Shown here: positions 29,949 to 39,235 of the stretch, piece after piece
Position numbering within the stretch: position 1 is the stretch's first letter
Layout: every line of letters begins with the position of its first letter
Source: Microbacterium sp. LWO13-1.2
GTDB lineage: Bacteria; Actinomycetota; Actinomycetes; Actinomycetales; Microbacteriaceae
NCBI RefSeq assembly: GCF_038397725.1
Contig: NZ_CP151634.1
Location: 1,488,001 to 1,552,000 of the forward strand
Length of the DNA: 64,000 bases
Direction of reading: 5' to 3'
Notes under the pieces: model-generated
Database searches by the model: none
What the model was told of the DNA's origin: nothing
The model's input: only the letters and a program-made list of their open reading frames with translations
Made by a program: the position numbers and the translations under genes

Positions 29949-30982
29949 CCGCCCTGACCGCGGCACGCGTGCGCGACGAACCTGTGGCCATCCTGGACCG
30001 GGTGCGCCGGATGATCCAGGCGAACCCTTCTGTCCTGCCGACGATCGCCTCCGTCGTGATCTTCGTCGGCATGGTCGTCTACGGCGAGGTGGCCTATGGG
30101 CGCATCCTCCAGGCGAGCACCCTGTCGAACCTGCTCATCAACAACGCGCACCTGATCGTGCTCGCCGTGGCTCTGACGTTCGTCATCATCACCGGCGGCA
30201 TCGACCTGTCCGTGGGCTCGATCATCGCGTTCTCCTCGGTGGCCGGCGTGATGCTGGCCAACGCAGGGTGGAACGCGATCGCGGTGATGGTCGTGATGGT
30301 CGGCATCGGCGCGCTCTTCGGCGTGGTGTCCGGCGTGCTGATCCGGTACTTCAACGTGCAGCCGTTCATCGCCACGCTGGCGATGATGTTCCTCGGGCGC
30401 GGCCTGGCATCGCTGCTGAGCACCAAGCCGGAGCGTCTCGGCGAGGACTCCCCGATCCGTTGGATCGGCGTCCAGCTCAAGGTGGTCGACGGCCCGAAGG
30501 TGAACGACCTGGTGATCACGCCGGCCGTCATCATCGCGGTCATCGTCGTCCTCGCAGCGTTCTTCGTCCTGCACCGCACCCGCACCGGGCGCACGGTCTA
30601 CGCGATCGGCGGCTCCGAGAGCTCCGCCCTGCTGATGGGCCTGTCGGTGCAGCGCACCAAGGTTCTCGTCTACGTCATCAGCGGCGCCCTCGCCGGTCTC
30701 GCCGCCGTCCTCTACACGGCCCGCCTCGGCACGGCGCAGAACATCACGGGCATCGGCTGGGAGCTCGACGCGATCGCCGCGGCGGTCATCGGCGGCACGC
30801 TGCTGACCGGCGCCTACGGCTACGTGCTCGGCTCGGTCATCGGCGCGCTGGTCCTCGGGCTCATGAACGTGCTGATCACGCGCGACGGCGGGATCCCCCC
30901 GGAGATGACGACGATCATCACGGGCGGCATCCTGCTCGTCTTCGTGCTGCTGCAGCGCGCGGTGACGCGCAAGAAGGAGTAG
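29945..30982 (+). CDS. CUT2-type sugar ABC permease (YjfF-like)
   Basis: 345 aa integral membrane protein of the same family as its neighbour, with ITGGIDLSVGS (about 79-89), VQPFIATLAMMFLGRG and a basic end (RKKE). The ATG at 29945 overlaps the preceding stop; a longer frame from 29387 is only the shadow of the first permease. It is the last gene of the importer operon, and a bidirectional terminator follows. Confidence 0.92.
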   Translation: MTALTAARVRDEPVAILDRVRRMIQANPSVLPTIASVVIFVGMVVYGEVAYGRILQASTLSNLLINNAHLIVLAVALTFVIITGGIDLSVGSIIAFSSVAGVMLANAGWNAIAVMVVMVGIGALFGVVSGVLIRYFNVQPFIATLAMMFLGRGLASLLSTKPERLGEDSPIRWIGVQLKVVDGPKVNDLVITPAVIIAVIVVLAAFFVLHRTRTGRTVYAIGGSESSALLMGLSVQRTKVLVYVISGALAGLAAVLYTARLGTAQNITGIGWELDAIAAAVIGGTLLTGAYGYVLGSVIGALVLGLMNVLITRDGGIPPEMTTIITGGILLVFVLLQRAVTRKKE

Positions 30983-31005
30983 CGCAGACAGCGAAAGCGA
31001 TGAGT

Positions 31006-31038
31006 CCGCCCCGGCCCGCGTGCGCGTAGCCGGGGCGG
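31006..31038. terminator. Bidirectional terminator between convergent genes
   Basis: CCGCCCCGGC (31006-31015) pairs with GCCGGGGCGG (31029-31038) between the permease gene (plus) and the oxidoreductase gene (minus). Confidence 0.75.
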
Positions 31039-31039
31039 T

Positions 31040-31885
31040 TCACCCGTGGTCGCGCCAGGAATGCCGCGGCTCGAAACCGAGCACGCTCCGCGCCTTCTCG
31101 ATCGAGAGCAGAGTCTCGTGCGGTCCGACCTCGCGGGTCACCGGCACGCCGGGGAACACTTCGGCGATGAGCTCGGCGTTCGGTCGAGACATCACGGTGT
31201 CCGCCGCGGCGATGATGAACCGGTCGAAGCCGGGTGCGGCCACCTCGAGCGCGCGCTGCACGGCCTGCGCGCCGTCACGCCCGTCGATGTAGCCCCAGAG
31301 GTTCCACTTGCGGCGCAGGGCATCGGCGTCGAAGTCGGGGAACTCCGCATAGTCCTCCGGGTCCATCACGTTCGAGAATCGCAGGGCCGTGATCGAGAGA
31401 TCGGGGTGCCAGCGGACCAGCTCCGATGCGAGCTGCTCCTCGAGTGTCTTCACGAGCGAGTACACCGACTCGGGGCGGGCCGGATACTCCTCGTCGACGG
31501 GGATGTACGGGGGCGGCACGTCGAACGGCAGCCCGAGCACGGTCTCGCTCGAGGCGTACACGATGCGACGGATGCCGAGGCGCACCGCTGCCCAGAACAC
31601 GTTGAACGTCGCCGGCATGTTGTTGTGGAACGTCGCGACATCGCTGCGGATGCCCGGGGCGGGGATCGCGCCGAGATGCACGACGGCGTCGATGCCGTCG
31701 TGACGATCGCCGACGGCGGTGAAAGCGTCGATGACCTGGCCGTAATCCGTCAGATCGACCTGCACGAAGCCGGCTCCTCGAGGGCCGGAGAGGTCCATGC
31801 CGATGACCTCGTAGCCGTTCGATCGCAGTTCGCGTGCGACGACGCGACCGAGCTTGCCGGATGAGCCAGTGAGAGCGATGCGCAT
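31040..31885 (-). CDS. NAD(P)-dependent epimerase/dehydratase-family oxidoreductase
   Basis: 281 aa extended short-chain dehydrogenase. The start at 31885 (MRIALTGSSGKLG) puts the nucleotide-binding motif GSSGKLG at residues 7-13; a much longer open frame upstream is antisense to the LacI gene and is rejected. Catalytic-type residues visible: YASSE and YSLVK (Tyr-x3-Lys). Family members include uronate and aldose dehydrogenases and sugar epimerases; oxidation or epimerisation of a sugar from this locus is plausible but unproven. It is divergent from LacI-3, with 57 bases between starts, and no obvious ribosome site is seen. Confidence 0.85.
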   Translation of the reverse strand: MRIALTGSSGKLGRVVARELRSNGYEVIGMDLSGPRGAGFVQVDLTDYGQVIDAFTAVGDRHDGIDAVVHLGAIPAPGIRSDVATFHNNMPATFNVFWAAVRLGIRRIVYASSETVLGLPFDVPPPYIPVDEEYPARPESVYSLVKTLEEQLASELVRWHPDLSITALRFSNVMDPEDYAEFPDFDADALRRKWNLWGYIDGRDGAQAVQRALEVAAPGFDRFIIAAADTVMSRPNAELIAEVFPGVPVTREVGPHETLLSIEKARSVLGFEPRHSWRDHG

Positions 31886-31929
31886 GTCACCAGAGTGGCA
31901 CGAAGGCGCGCGGCCGGGGCGCGGGGTCA

Positions 31930-31943
31930 TACACTCAACGGCG
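31930..31943 (+). promoter_or_regulatory. -10 element for probable leaderless LacI-3 mRNA
   Basis: TACACT (31930-31935) lies seven bases before the GTG start at 31943, which has no ribosome site. That spacing puts transcription start at or next to the GTG. No clear -35 is seen. Confidence 0.4.
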
Positions 31944-32956
31944 TGAGTGAGTCCCGCAGCACCCCCGGCCGCACCGTCGGCGTACGCGATGTCGCGGCGC
32001 TCGCCGGCGTCTCCCGGCAGACGGTCTCGCGGGTGTTGAACGACCATCCCGAGGTCGCTGCCGACACCAAGGAGCGCGTGCTTGCCGCCATGGCCGAGCT
32101 CGGCTACCGGATGAACAACGCCGCCAGAGCATTGGGCACCCGACGCTCGCGCACGCTCGGCGTGCTGGCATCGGATGCGCTGCAGTACGGACCGTCGCGC
32201 AGCATCGCCGCCATCGAGGCTTCCGCTCGCGGGGCCGGGTACTGGGTGAGCGCCGCGTTCGCCGACGCCGGGGATGCCGGGGCGGTGGTCGCCGCCGTCG
32301 ACCATCTGATCGCCCAGGGAGTCGAGGGCATCGTCGTGGTCGCCCCGCACGCGCGGACCCTCGAGGTGCTCGACGCGCTCCGCACCGGCGTGCCGGTGGT
32401 CACCCTGCACTCGGCGGGGCGCGGTGCACGCGGTCTCTCCGTCGACCAGGCGGCCGGAGCGCGACTCGCGGTCGCCGCGCTGGCGGATGCCGGACATACC
32501 CGCATCGCGCATCTCGCCGGTCCAGCGGACTGGCTCGAGGCGGAGTCGCGCGCTGACGGCTATGCCGCCGAGCTGGCCGCGCGGGGACTGCCGATCGGAC
32601 CGGTCATCGCGGGGGATTGGTCTGCGGGATCCGGCTATGCCGCCGTACCGGCGCTGCGGGATTCCGGCGTCACCGCGGTCTTCGCCGCGAACGACCAGAT
32701 GGCGCTGGGGCTGCTCGGCGGCCTTCAGGAGATCGGTCTCGCCGTGCCGCGCGATCTCAGTGTGGTGGGGTTCGATGACGTGCCGGATGCCGCGTACTAC
32801 TGGCCCCGGCTCACCACCGTCCGCCAGGACTTCGACGAGCTCGCGCGCCGTGCGGTCGCCGCCGTCGTCGGAGGGGCAGATGCTCCGGCATCCGACCTCG
32901 CCCCCGTCGCCCCCGAGCTGATCGTGCGCGACTCGGTGGTGCCGCCGCGCGCCTGA
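31943..32956 (+). CDS. LacI-family regulator (3 of 3), probable local arabinose repressor
   Basis: 337 aa from GTG 31943; the longer frame from 31895 would begin inside the divergent promoter. Helix-turn-helix at about 12-36 (VRDVAALAGVSRQTVSRVLN), with a recognition helix different from the other two LacI proteins (SRQ instead of SHM), then the sugar-sensing domain ending VVGFDDVPDAAYYWPRLTTVRQD. It sits immediately upstream of araD, whose promoter carries an 18-base palindrome, so this is the obvious candidate repressor of the arabinose operon. Ligand is inferred. Confidence 0.9.
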   Translation: MSESRSTPGRTVGVRDVAALAGVSRQTVSRVLNDHPEVAADTKERVLAAMAELGYRMNNAARALGTRRSRTLGVLASDALQYGPSRSIAAIEASARGAGYWVSAAFADAGDAGAVVAAVDHLIAQGVEGIVVVAPHARTLEVLDALRTGVPVVTLHSAGRGARGLSVDQAAGARLAVAALADAGHTRIAHLAGPADWLEAESRADGYAAELAARGLPIGPVIAGDWSAGSGYAAVPALRDSGVTAVFAANDQMALGLLGGLQEIGLAVPRDLSVVGFDDVPDAAYYWPRLTTVRQDFDELARRAVAAVVGGADAPASDLAPVAPELIVRDSVVPPRA

Positions 32957-32971
32957 ACCGCGTCCGTCGTC

Positions 32972-33018
32972 TTGACGGTCGGCGGGCTCCGTGACACACT
33001 ACTGTGACCGGTCACAGT
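32972..33018 (+). promoter_or_regulatory. araD promoter with 18-base palindromic operator
   Basis: TTGACG (32972-32977), 17-base spacer, CACACT (32995-33000). Directly after it comes ACTGTGACCGGTCACAGT (33001-33018), a perfect 18-base palindrome with central CG. It covers the expected transcription start, as expected for repression by a LacI-family protein. Confidence 0.75.
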
Positions 33019-33043
33019 GATCGCCGACGAACCAGAGGTACCC

Positions 33044-33763
33044 GTGAGCAACGAAGCCCCCGTCTTCTCCACCGAGATCGACGCATCGATCCAGGCCGTG
33101 CGGGCCGATGTCGCACGTCTGCACAGCGAACTGGTCCGGTACGGCCTCGTCGTCTGGACGGGCGGCAACGTCTCCGGCCGCGTTCCCGGCGCCGACCTGT
33201 TCGTGATCAAGCCGTCCGGCGTCTCGTACGACGACCTGACGCCGGCGAACATGATCCTCTGCGACCTCGACGGCAACGTCATCCCCGGCACGCCGGGCAG
33301 CGACCGTTCACCGTCCAGCGACACCGCGGCGCACGCCTACGTGTATCGGAACATGCCGGAGGTCGGCGGCGTCGTGCACACGCACTCGACCTATGCGGTC
33401 GCCTGGGCAGCGCGCGGCGAGGAGATCCCCTGCGTGATCACGGCCATGGCCGACGAGTTCGGCGGCCCCATTCCGGTCGGCCCCTTCGCGATCATCGGCG
33501 ACGATTCGATCGGCCGCGGGATCGTACAGACCCTGCATGGGCACCGCAGCCGCGCGGTGCTCATGCAGAACCACGGACCGTTCACGATCGGCGTGAACGC
33601 GAAGGATGCGGTGAAGGCGGCCGTCATGGTCGAAGACGTCGCCCGCACCGTGCACCACGCGCGGGAGGCCGGTCCGCTCATCCCGATCCCGCAGGAGGCG
33701 ATCGACAGCCTCTACAACCGGTACCAGAATGTGTACGGCCAGAACTCGGACACCCGCCGATGA
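33044..33763 (+). CDS. araD: L-ribulose-5-phosphate 4-epimerase
   Basis: Converts L-ribulose 5-phosphate to D-xylulose 5-phosphate, the last arabinose-specific step. 239 aa from GTG 33044, chosen because AGAGG precedes it; an in-frame GTG at 33017 lies inside the operator. Class II aldolase fold: TGGNVSGRV and IKPSGVSYDDL near the N-terminus, the metal-binding HTHSTYAVAWAA segment, and a later His in LMQNHGPF. It is first gene of the operon and overlaps araB by four bases (ATGA). Confidence 0.95.
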   Translation: MSNEAPVFSTEIDASIQAVRADVARLHSELVRYGLVVWTGGNVSGRVPGADLFVIKPSGVSYDDLTPANMILCDLDGNVIPGTPGSDRSPSSDTAAHAYVYRNMPEVGGVVHTHSTYAVAWAARGEEIPCVITAMADEFGGPIPVGPFAIIGDDSIGRGIVQTLHGHRSRAVLMQNHGPFTIGVNAKDAVKAAVMVEDVARTVHHAREAGPLIPIPQEAIDSLYNRYQNVYGQNSDTRR

Positions 33764-35343
33764 GCGGCCGCGACGACCTCCTCACCGGTCGCACCAGCCT
33801 CGGCATCGAACTCGGCTCGACCCGCATCAAGGCATGCCTGATCGGCGCGGATGCCACCGAGGTGCTCGCCACGGGATCCTTCGCGTGGGAGAACAAACTC
33901 GAGGACGGCCTCTGGACCTACGCGCTCGAGGAGGTCTGGCAGGGGGTGCAGGCGGCGCTCGCCGACCTCGTCGCCGACGCGCACGATCGCTTCGGCATCC
34001 GCCCCGACTCGTTCGGGGCCATCGGCATCTCGGCGATGATGCACGGCTACCTCGCCTTCGACGATGCGGGTGAGCAGCTGGTGCCGTTCCGCACCTGGCG
34101 GAACACGAACACCGGGGTCGCGGCCACCGAGCTCACCGAGCTGCTGGGCGTCAACATCCCGCTGCGCTGGTCGATCGCTCACCTGCATCAGGCCGTGGTC
34201 GACGGCGAGGCGCACGTGCCGCAGCTCGACTTCGTCACCACCCTCGCCGGTTACGTGCACTGGAAGCTCACCGGCGAGCGCGTGCTCGGCGTGGGCGACG
34301 CGTCCGGCATGTTCCCGATCGATTCCGCGACGGGCGACTATGACGAGCGGATGCTCACCGCATACGACGCCCTCGTCGGTGACCGCATGCCCGCCCCGGT
34401 CATCCGCCTGCTCCCGGCTGTGCTCCCCGCCGGTGCCGCGGCCGGAACGCTCACACCCGATGGTGCGAGACTCCTCGATCCGACCGGCGCCCTGAAGCCT
34501 GGCATCCCGCTCTGCCCGCCCGAGGGCGATGCCGGCACCGGCATGGTCGCGACCAACTCCGTCGCTCCCCGCACCGGCAACGTCTCCGCCGGTACCAGCA
34601 TCTTCGCGATGGTCGTGCTGGAGCATCCGCTCGCGAATGTCCACCACGAGCTCGACCTCGTGACGACGCCGGCCGGCGACCCGGTGGCGATGGTGCACTG
34701 CAACAACGGCGCGAGTGAGCTCGCTGCCTGGGCCGGTCTCTTCACCCGTTTCTCGGCAGCGGCCGGCCACCCGCTGAACGACGACGCCGTGTTCGACGCG
34801 CTGTTCCGTGAGGCGCTGCTCGGCGAAGCGGATGCCGGTGGGCTGCTCGCTTACAACCATCTCGCCGGTGAGCCGATCGCCGGTCTCGCCGAGGGGCGCC
34901 CGCTGTTCGTGCGCACGCCCGACAGCGCCTTCACTCTGGCGAACTTCATGCGCGCGCAGCTCTACGGCGTCTTCGGCACGCTCGCTCTCGGCATGCAGGT
35001 GCTCGCGGCCGAGGGCGTGGGTCTTGACCGCATGTTCGCGCACGGGGGCATGTTCCGCACCGCCGGCGTCGCGCAGCGGTTCCTGGCGGGAGCACTCGAT
35101 GCTCCCGTCGCTGTGGGCGAACTCGCCGCCGAGGGCGGAGCGTGGGGCATCGCCGTGCTGGCGTCGTACCTCGCGCACGCCGAGTCTGCCGACCTCGGGA
35201 CGTACCTCGACCAGCAGGTCTTCGCCGGCGCATCTCTCGCCGTCGTCGATCCCGACCCGTCCGACGTCGCCGGATTCGCCTCGTATCTCGACCGTTACCG
35301 TGGAGGCCTCGCCATCGAGGCCGCCGCCGTCGCATCGCTCTGA
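33760..35343 (+). CDS. araB: L-ribulokinase (FGGY family)
   Basis: Phosphorylates L-ribulose with ATP. 527 aa from the ATG overlapping the araD stop; a longer open frame upstream is araD read in another phase. FGGY-kinase features: [13 protein letters not shown] at the N-terminus, [21 protein letters not shown] and [16 protein letters not shown] in the ATP-binding C-terminal half. Position between araD and araA fixes the role as ribulokinase rather than xylulokinase. It is cytoplasmic. Confidence 0.93.
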   Translation: MSGRDDLLTGRTSLGIELGSTRIKACLIGADATEVLATGSFAWENKLEDGLWTYALEEVWQGVQAALADLVADAHDRFGIRPDSFGAIGISAMMHGYLAFDDAGEQLVPFRTWRNTNTGVAATELTELLGVNIPLRWSIAHLHQAVVDGEAHVPQLDFVTTLAGYVHWKLTGERVLGVGDASGMFPIDSATGDYDERMLTAYDALVGDRMPAPVIRLLPAVLPAGAAAGTLTPDGARLLDPTGALKPGIPLCPPEGDAGTGMVATNSVAPRTGNVSAGTSIFAMVVLEHPLANVHHELDLVTTPAGDPVAMVHCNNGASELAAWAGLFTRFSAAAGHPLNDDAVFDALFREALLGEADAGGLLAYNHLAGEPIAGLAEGRPLFVRTPDSAFTLANFMRAQLYGVFGTLALGMQVLAAEGVGLDRMFAHGGMFRTAGVAQRFLAGALDAPVAVGELAAEGGAWGIAVLASYLAHAESADLGTYLDQQVFAGASLAVVDPDPSDVAGFASYLDRYRGGLAIEAAAVASL

Positions 35344-35372
35344 TCTCCACCCAGAACACTGAAGGACCATTC

Positions 35373-36896
35373 ATGACCCGTACTCCGCTCACCACCTCCC
35401 TCGACGGCTACGAGGTCTGGTTCCTCACTGGAAGCCAGCACCTGTACGGCCCGGAGACGCTCGCCCAGGTCGCCGCGCAGTCGCAGGAGATCGCCGGCAT
35501 CCTCGACGCGGCCGGCGAGGTCCCGGTGAAGATCGTCTGGAAGCCGGTCCTGACGGATTCCGCCGCCATCAAGCGGATCGCCCTCGAGGCGAACGCCGAC
35601 GATTCGGTGATCGGTCTCGTTGCCTGGATGCACACCTTCAGCCCGGCGAAGATGTGGATCGCCGGCCTGGACGCGCTGCAGAAGCCGCTCGCGCACCTGC
35701 ACACGCAGGCCAACGTCGAGCTCCCATGGGCCGACATCGACTTCGACTTCATGAACCTGAATCAGGCGGCGCACGGCGACCGCGAGTTCGGGTACATCCA
35801 GACGCGTCTCGGCGTGCCGCGCAAGACGATCGTCGGTCACGCCAGCGACCCGCGCGTGCGACAGGAACTCGCCACCTGGCAGCGCGCCGCAGCCGGTCTC
35901 GCGGCCTCCCGCTCCTTGAAGCTCGCCCGTTTCGGCGACAACATGCGTTTCGTCGCGGTCACCGAGGGCGATAAGACCGAAGCCGAGCTGCGCTTCGGTG
36001 TCCAGGTGAACACGTGGGGCGTCAACGATCTGGCCGATGCCGTCGCGGCGGCATCCGAATCCGACATCGACGCCCTCGTCGCCGAATATGAGGAGCTGTA
36101 CGAGGTCGTCCCCGAGCTGCGCAAGGGCGGCGATCGTCACCAGTCGTTGCGCGACGGCGCGGCGATCGAGCTCGGGCTGCGCTCGTTCCTCGAGGAGGGC
36201 GGTTTCGGCGCCTTCACCACCTCGTTCGAAGACCTCGGCGCCCTGAAGCAGCTGCCGGGACTGGCCGTGCAGCGCCTGATGGCGGAGGGCTATGGCTTCG
36301 GAGCGGAGGGCGACTGGAAGACGGCCGTGCTCGTGCGCGTCGCGAACGTGATGGGAGCGGGCCTGCCCGGCGGTGCGAGCCTCATGGAGGACTACACCTA
36401 CGACATGACGCCGGGGGATGAGCTCATCCTCGGCGCGCACATGCTCGAGGTCTCTCCGTCGCTCACGACGGCGAAGCCGACGCTCGAGATCCACCCGCTC
36501 GGCATCGGCGGCAAGGACGACCCGGTGCGCCTGGTCTTCACGGCCGACCCCGGCCCTGCCGTCGTCGTCGCCCTCAGCGACATGCGCGATCGGTTCCGCC
36601 TCACCGCGAACATCGTCGAGAACGTGCCTCCGCGCGCGTCGCTGCCGAAGCTGCCGGTCGGTCGCGCGGTATGGAAGCCCGCACCCGACTTCAACACCAG
36701 CGCGGCGGCCTGGCTGACGGCCGGCGCCGCCCACCACACGGTCATGTCGACCGCGGTCGGCATCGAGGCGTTCCGCGACTTCGCCGAGATGGCCGAAGTC
36801 GAGCTGCTCGTGATCGATGACGCGACGACCCTGCCGGAGTTCCAGAAGCAGGTGCGCTGGAACCAGGCGTACTACCGTCTGGCGCAGGGCTTCTGA
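35373..36896 (+). CDS. araA: L-arabinose isomerase
   Basis: Interconverts L-arabinose and L-ribulose, the first step of the pathway. 507 aa, close to the usual ~500. The manganese/catalytic residues of the family are in place: Glu312 (GAEGDW), Glu339 (MEDYTY), His356 (GAHMLE) and His455 (AAHHTV). The ATG follows GAAGGA. The stop overlaps the next start by one base (TGATG). Confidence 0.97.
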   Translation: MTRTPLTTSLDGYEVWFLTGSQHLYGPETLAQVAAQSQEIAGILDAAGEVPVKIVWKPVLTDSAAIKRIALEANADDSVIGLVAWMHTFSPAKMWIAGLDALQKPLAHLHTQANVELPWADIDFDFMNLNQAAHGDREFGYIQTRLGVPRKTIVGHASDPRVRQELATWQRAAAGLAASRSLKLARFGDNMRFVAVTEGDKTEAELRFGVQVNTWGVNDLADAVAAASESDIDALVAEYEELYEVVPELRKGGDRHQSLRDGAAIELGLRSFLEEGGFGAFTTSFEDLGALKQLPGLAVQRLMAEGYGFGAEGDWKTAVLVRVANVMGAGLPGGASLMEDYTYDMTPGDELILGAHMLEVSPSLTTAKPTLEIHPLGIGGKDDPVRLVFTADPGPAVVVALSDMRDRFRLTANIVENVPPRASLPKLPVGRAVWKPAPDFNTSAAAWLTAGAAHHTVMSTAVGIEAFRDFAEMAEVELLVIDDATTLPEFQKQVRWNQAYYRLAQGF

Positions 36897-37810
36897 TGGT
36901 GTCGCGGTCGGGGCGTCAGCTGCGCATCGCGGCGCACGGGTACGAGGCCGTGATCGCGAGTGTCGGCGCCTCGCTGCGCACGCTCACGCTCGACGGCCGC
37001 GACCTCGTCGTGCCGTTCGAGGCAGACGAGGTGCGCCCCGGGTATCGAGGCACGACGCTTGCGCCGTGGCCGAACCGCATCGTCGACGGCCGCTACACGT
37101 TCGGCGGCGTCGAGCACCAGCTGCCGCTGACCGAGCCGGCTCGGGGGCAGGCCCTGCACGGGCTGCTGTCGTGGGCGGAGTTCTCGGACCGCGTCGTCGA
37201 GGACGACCGCGTCGTGCTCGCCGCGGTCATCGAACCGCAGGGCGGATACCCGTTCCGTATCGAGGTCGAGACCGAGTACCGCCTCGACTCCGGCGGCCTC
37301 ACGCAGACGGTCACGGCGCGCAACCTCGGGGCGGATGCCGCGCCCTGGGGCACCGGACCGCATCCCTATCTCGTCGCAGGCCCCGGCCGGGTCGATGACT
37401 GGACGTTTACGCTGCCGGCATCCGAGGTGCTGACGGTGACCCCCGACCGTCTGAGTCCGGTCTCCGTGGAATCGGTGGCGGAGCATCCGGAGTGGGACTT
37501 CCGCGCCCCCCGCGCGATCGGCGATGTGTTCATCGACCACGCGTTCACGGGGCTGTCGCGTTTCGACGGCGTCGCCGAGGTCCGCCTGACGGCAACCGAC
37601 GGCACCGGTGTCGCGATGACCTGGGATGACCATTGCCCGTGGGTGCAGGTGCACACCGCCGACAATCCAGGGCTCGACGGCATCCACCGAATCGGCCTCG
37701 CCGTCGAGCCGATGACGTGCCCGCCCGATGCGTTCAACTCCGCCGTCGACCTCGTTGTGCTGGAGCCCGGAGACACGCACTCCGCCTCCTGGACCATCCG
37801 GGCGCTATGA
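36896..37810 (+). CDS. Aldose 1-epimerase (mutarotase) family protein
   Basis: 304 aa cytoplasmic protein of the GalM fold, predicted to interconvert alpha and beta anomers of an aldose, here probably L-arabinose. Visible motifs: APWPNRI, the His in QALHGLLSW, the second His in GPHPYL, and the acidic segment AVEPMTCPPDAFN. It is coupled to araA (one-base overlap) and to the GH27 gene (four-base overlap), so it may supply the anomer used by AraA from sugar released in the cell. Confidence 0.9.
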   Translation: MVSRSGRQLRIAAHGYEAVIASVGASLRTLTLDGRDLVVPFEADEVRPGYRGTTLAPWPNRIVDGRYTFGGVEHQLPLTEPARGQALHGLLSWAEFSDRVVEDDRVVLAAVIEPQGGYPFRIEVETEYRLDSGGLTQTVTARNLGADAAPWGTGPHPYLVAGPGRVDDWTFTLPASEVLTVTPDRLSPVSVESVAEHPEWDFRAPRAIGDVFIDHAFTGLSRFDGVAEVRLTATDGTGVAMTWDDHCPWVQVHTADNPGLDGIHRIGLAVEPMTCPPDAFNSAVDLVVLEPGDTHSASWTIRAL

Positions 37811-39108
37811 GCACGGTAACCCCGCCGATGGGGTGGAACAGCTGGGACTGCTACGGCACCACGGTGACCGAGGCCGAGGTGCTCGCGAACGCCGAGTTCA
37901 TGGCCGCGCACCTGCTGGCTCACGGCTGGGACACGGTCGTGGTCGACATCGACTGGTCCGATCCTGCCGCGCGCTCGCACGGCTACAACACGGATGCGCC
38001 GCTGGAGCTCGACGAGTGGGGGCGGCTGATCCCCGACCCCGTGCGATTTCCGAGTTCAGCGGGCGGGGCGGGCTTCGGCCCGCTTGCAGTCCGTATCCAC
38101 GCGCTGGGACTCCGCTTCGGCATCCATACGATGCGGGGCATCCCGCGCCGGGCGGTCGCGCAGAATCTGCCGATCCTCGGAACGGATGCGCAGGCCGCCG
38201 ATGTCGCCGACGTGACCAACGTCTGCGAGTGGAACCCCGACATGGTGGGTATCGATCACACGCACCCTGCGGCCCAGGCCTACTACGACTCGACCCTCGC
38301 GCTGTATGCCGGGTGGGGTGTCGACTTCATCAAGTCCGATGACATGCTCTGGCCGTATCAGGCGGCCGACATCGAGGCATATGCGGAGGCCATCCGCCGG
38401 TCCGGCCGCGACATCGTGCTCAGCCTCTCGCCCGGGCGCGACCTGTCGCTCGAACGGCTCGATCACCTGCGTGCGCATGCGGACATGTGGCGCATCTGCG
38501 ACGACCTGTGGGACTCGTGGGATGACGTCGCGGCGAACTTCGCCCGTTTCGCCCGATGGGCGCCGTTCGCCGGCGAGCACGGCTGGCCGGACGGTGACAT
38601 GCTCCCGCTCGGACGCATCGGTATCCGTGCCGAACGCGGTGAGCCTCGCGACGACCGGCTGACACCGCACGAGCGCATCTCGCTGATGACGCTGTGGATC
38701 ATCGCGCGCTCGCCGCTGATGATCGGCGGCGATCTGCCGTCCACGGATCCCGCCACGATCGCCCTGTTCCAGAACGCCGAGGCGCTCGCGGTGATCAGGC
38801 AGTCCTCGCGGAACCGCGAGGTGTTCCGCGAAGGGCGACTCGTGCTCTGGGCCGCCGACGGACCGGCCGGCGAGCGGTACGCGGCAGCGTTCAACCTGGG
38901 CGACGAGCCGTTCGAGGCCGTGTTGGATGCCGTGAACATCGGTTTCCCGGCATCGGGAACGGTCACCGAGCTCTGGAGCGGTCACGCGGTCGTGCTCGAG
39001 CCGGTCTCCGTGCAGAGCGACGCGGCGCGCGGTGTTGCTCCCGGCAGCGCCGCTCTGCGACTGACCCTCCAGCCGCACGGCGCCGCGCTGCTGCGGCACC
39101 GCGACTGA
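37807..39108 (+). CDS. Intracellular GH27 glycosidase, probable beta-L-arabinopyranosidase
   Basis: 433 aa without a signal peptide. A GH27 barrel from residue 6 (TPPMGWNSWDCYGTTV). Nucleophile Asp178 (IKSDDM) and acid/base Asp232 or Asp233 (WRICDDLWDSW) are visible. GH27 covers alpha-galactosidases and beta-L-arabinopyranosidases, whose substrates differ only at C6. Its place as the last coupled gene of araD-araB-araA-epimerase favours arabinopyranose, as found in arabinogalactan side chains. It overlaps the epimerase gene by four bases. Specificity is inferred; alpha-galactosidase remains possible. Confidence 0.88.
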   Translation: MSTVTPPMGWNSWDCYGTTVTEAEVLANAEFMAAHLLAHGWDTVVVDIDWSDPAARSHGYNTDAPLELDEWGRLIPDPVRFPSSAGGAGFGPLAVRIHALGLRFGIHTMRGIPRRAVAQNLPILGTDAQAADVADVTNVCEWNPDMVGIDHTHPAAQAYYDSTLALYAGWGVDFIKSDDMLWPYQAADIEAYAEAIRRSGRDIVLSLSPGRDLSLERLDHLRAHADMWRICDDLWDSWDDVAANFARFARWAPFAGEHGWPDGDMLPLGRIGIRAERGEPRDDRLTPHERISLMTLWIIARSPLMIGGDLPSTDPATIALFQNAEALAVIRQSSRNREVFREGRLVLWAADGPAGERYAAAFNLGDEPFEAVLDAVNIGFPASGTVTELWSGHAVVLEPVSVQSDAARGVAPGSAALRLTLQPHGAALLRHRD

Positions 39109-39168
39109 CGCCTGAGGAAGACGCATTCGGGAAAGGGCTTGCCCGGCGAGTGCCCGTCCTGCTTGGAT

Positions 39169-39201
39169 GTGTGTTGACGTCAACCGTTAACGTCAACACA
39201 C
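39169..39201 (+). promoter_or_regulatory. 33-base inverted repeat before galactanase gene
   Basis: Arms GTGTGTTGACGT (39169-39180) and ACGTCAACACAC (39190-39201) are perfectly complementary around a 9-base centre. It also contains the 12-base palindrome GTTGACGTCAAC. It differs from the CGGTAACA boxes, so a different regulator, perhaps the ROK protein at 48961, is likely. It is 34 bases before the ATG at 39236. Confidence 0.65.
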
Positions 39202-39235
39202 GGAGCGATGAAGCTTCGATCACAAGGGAGTGGTT

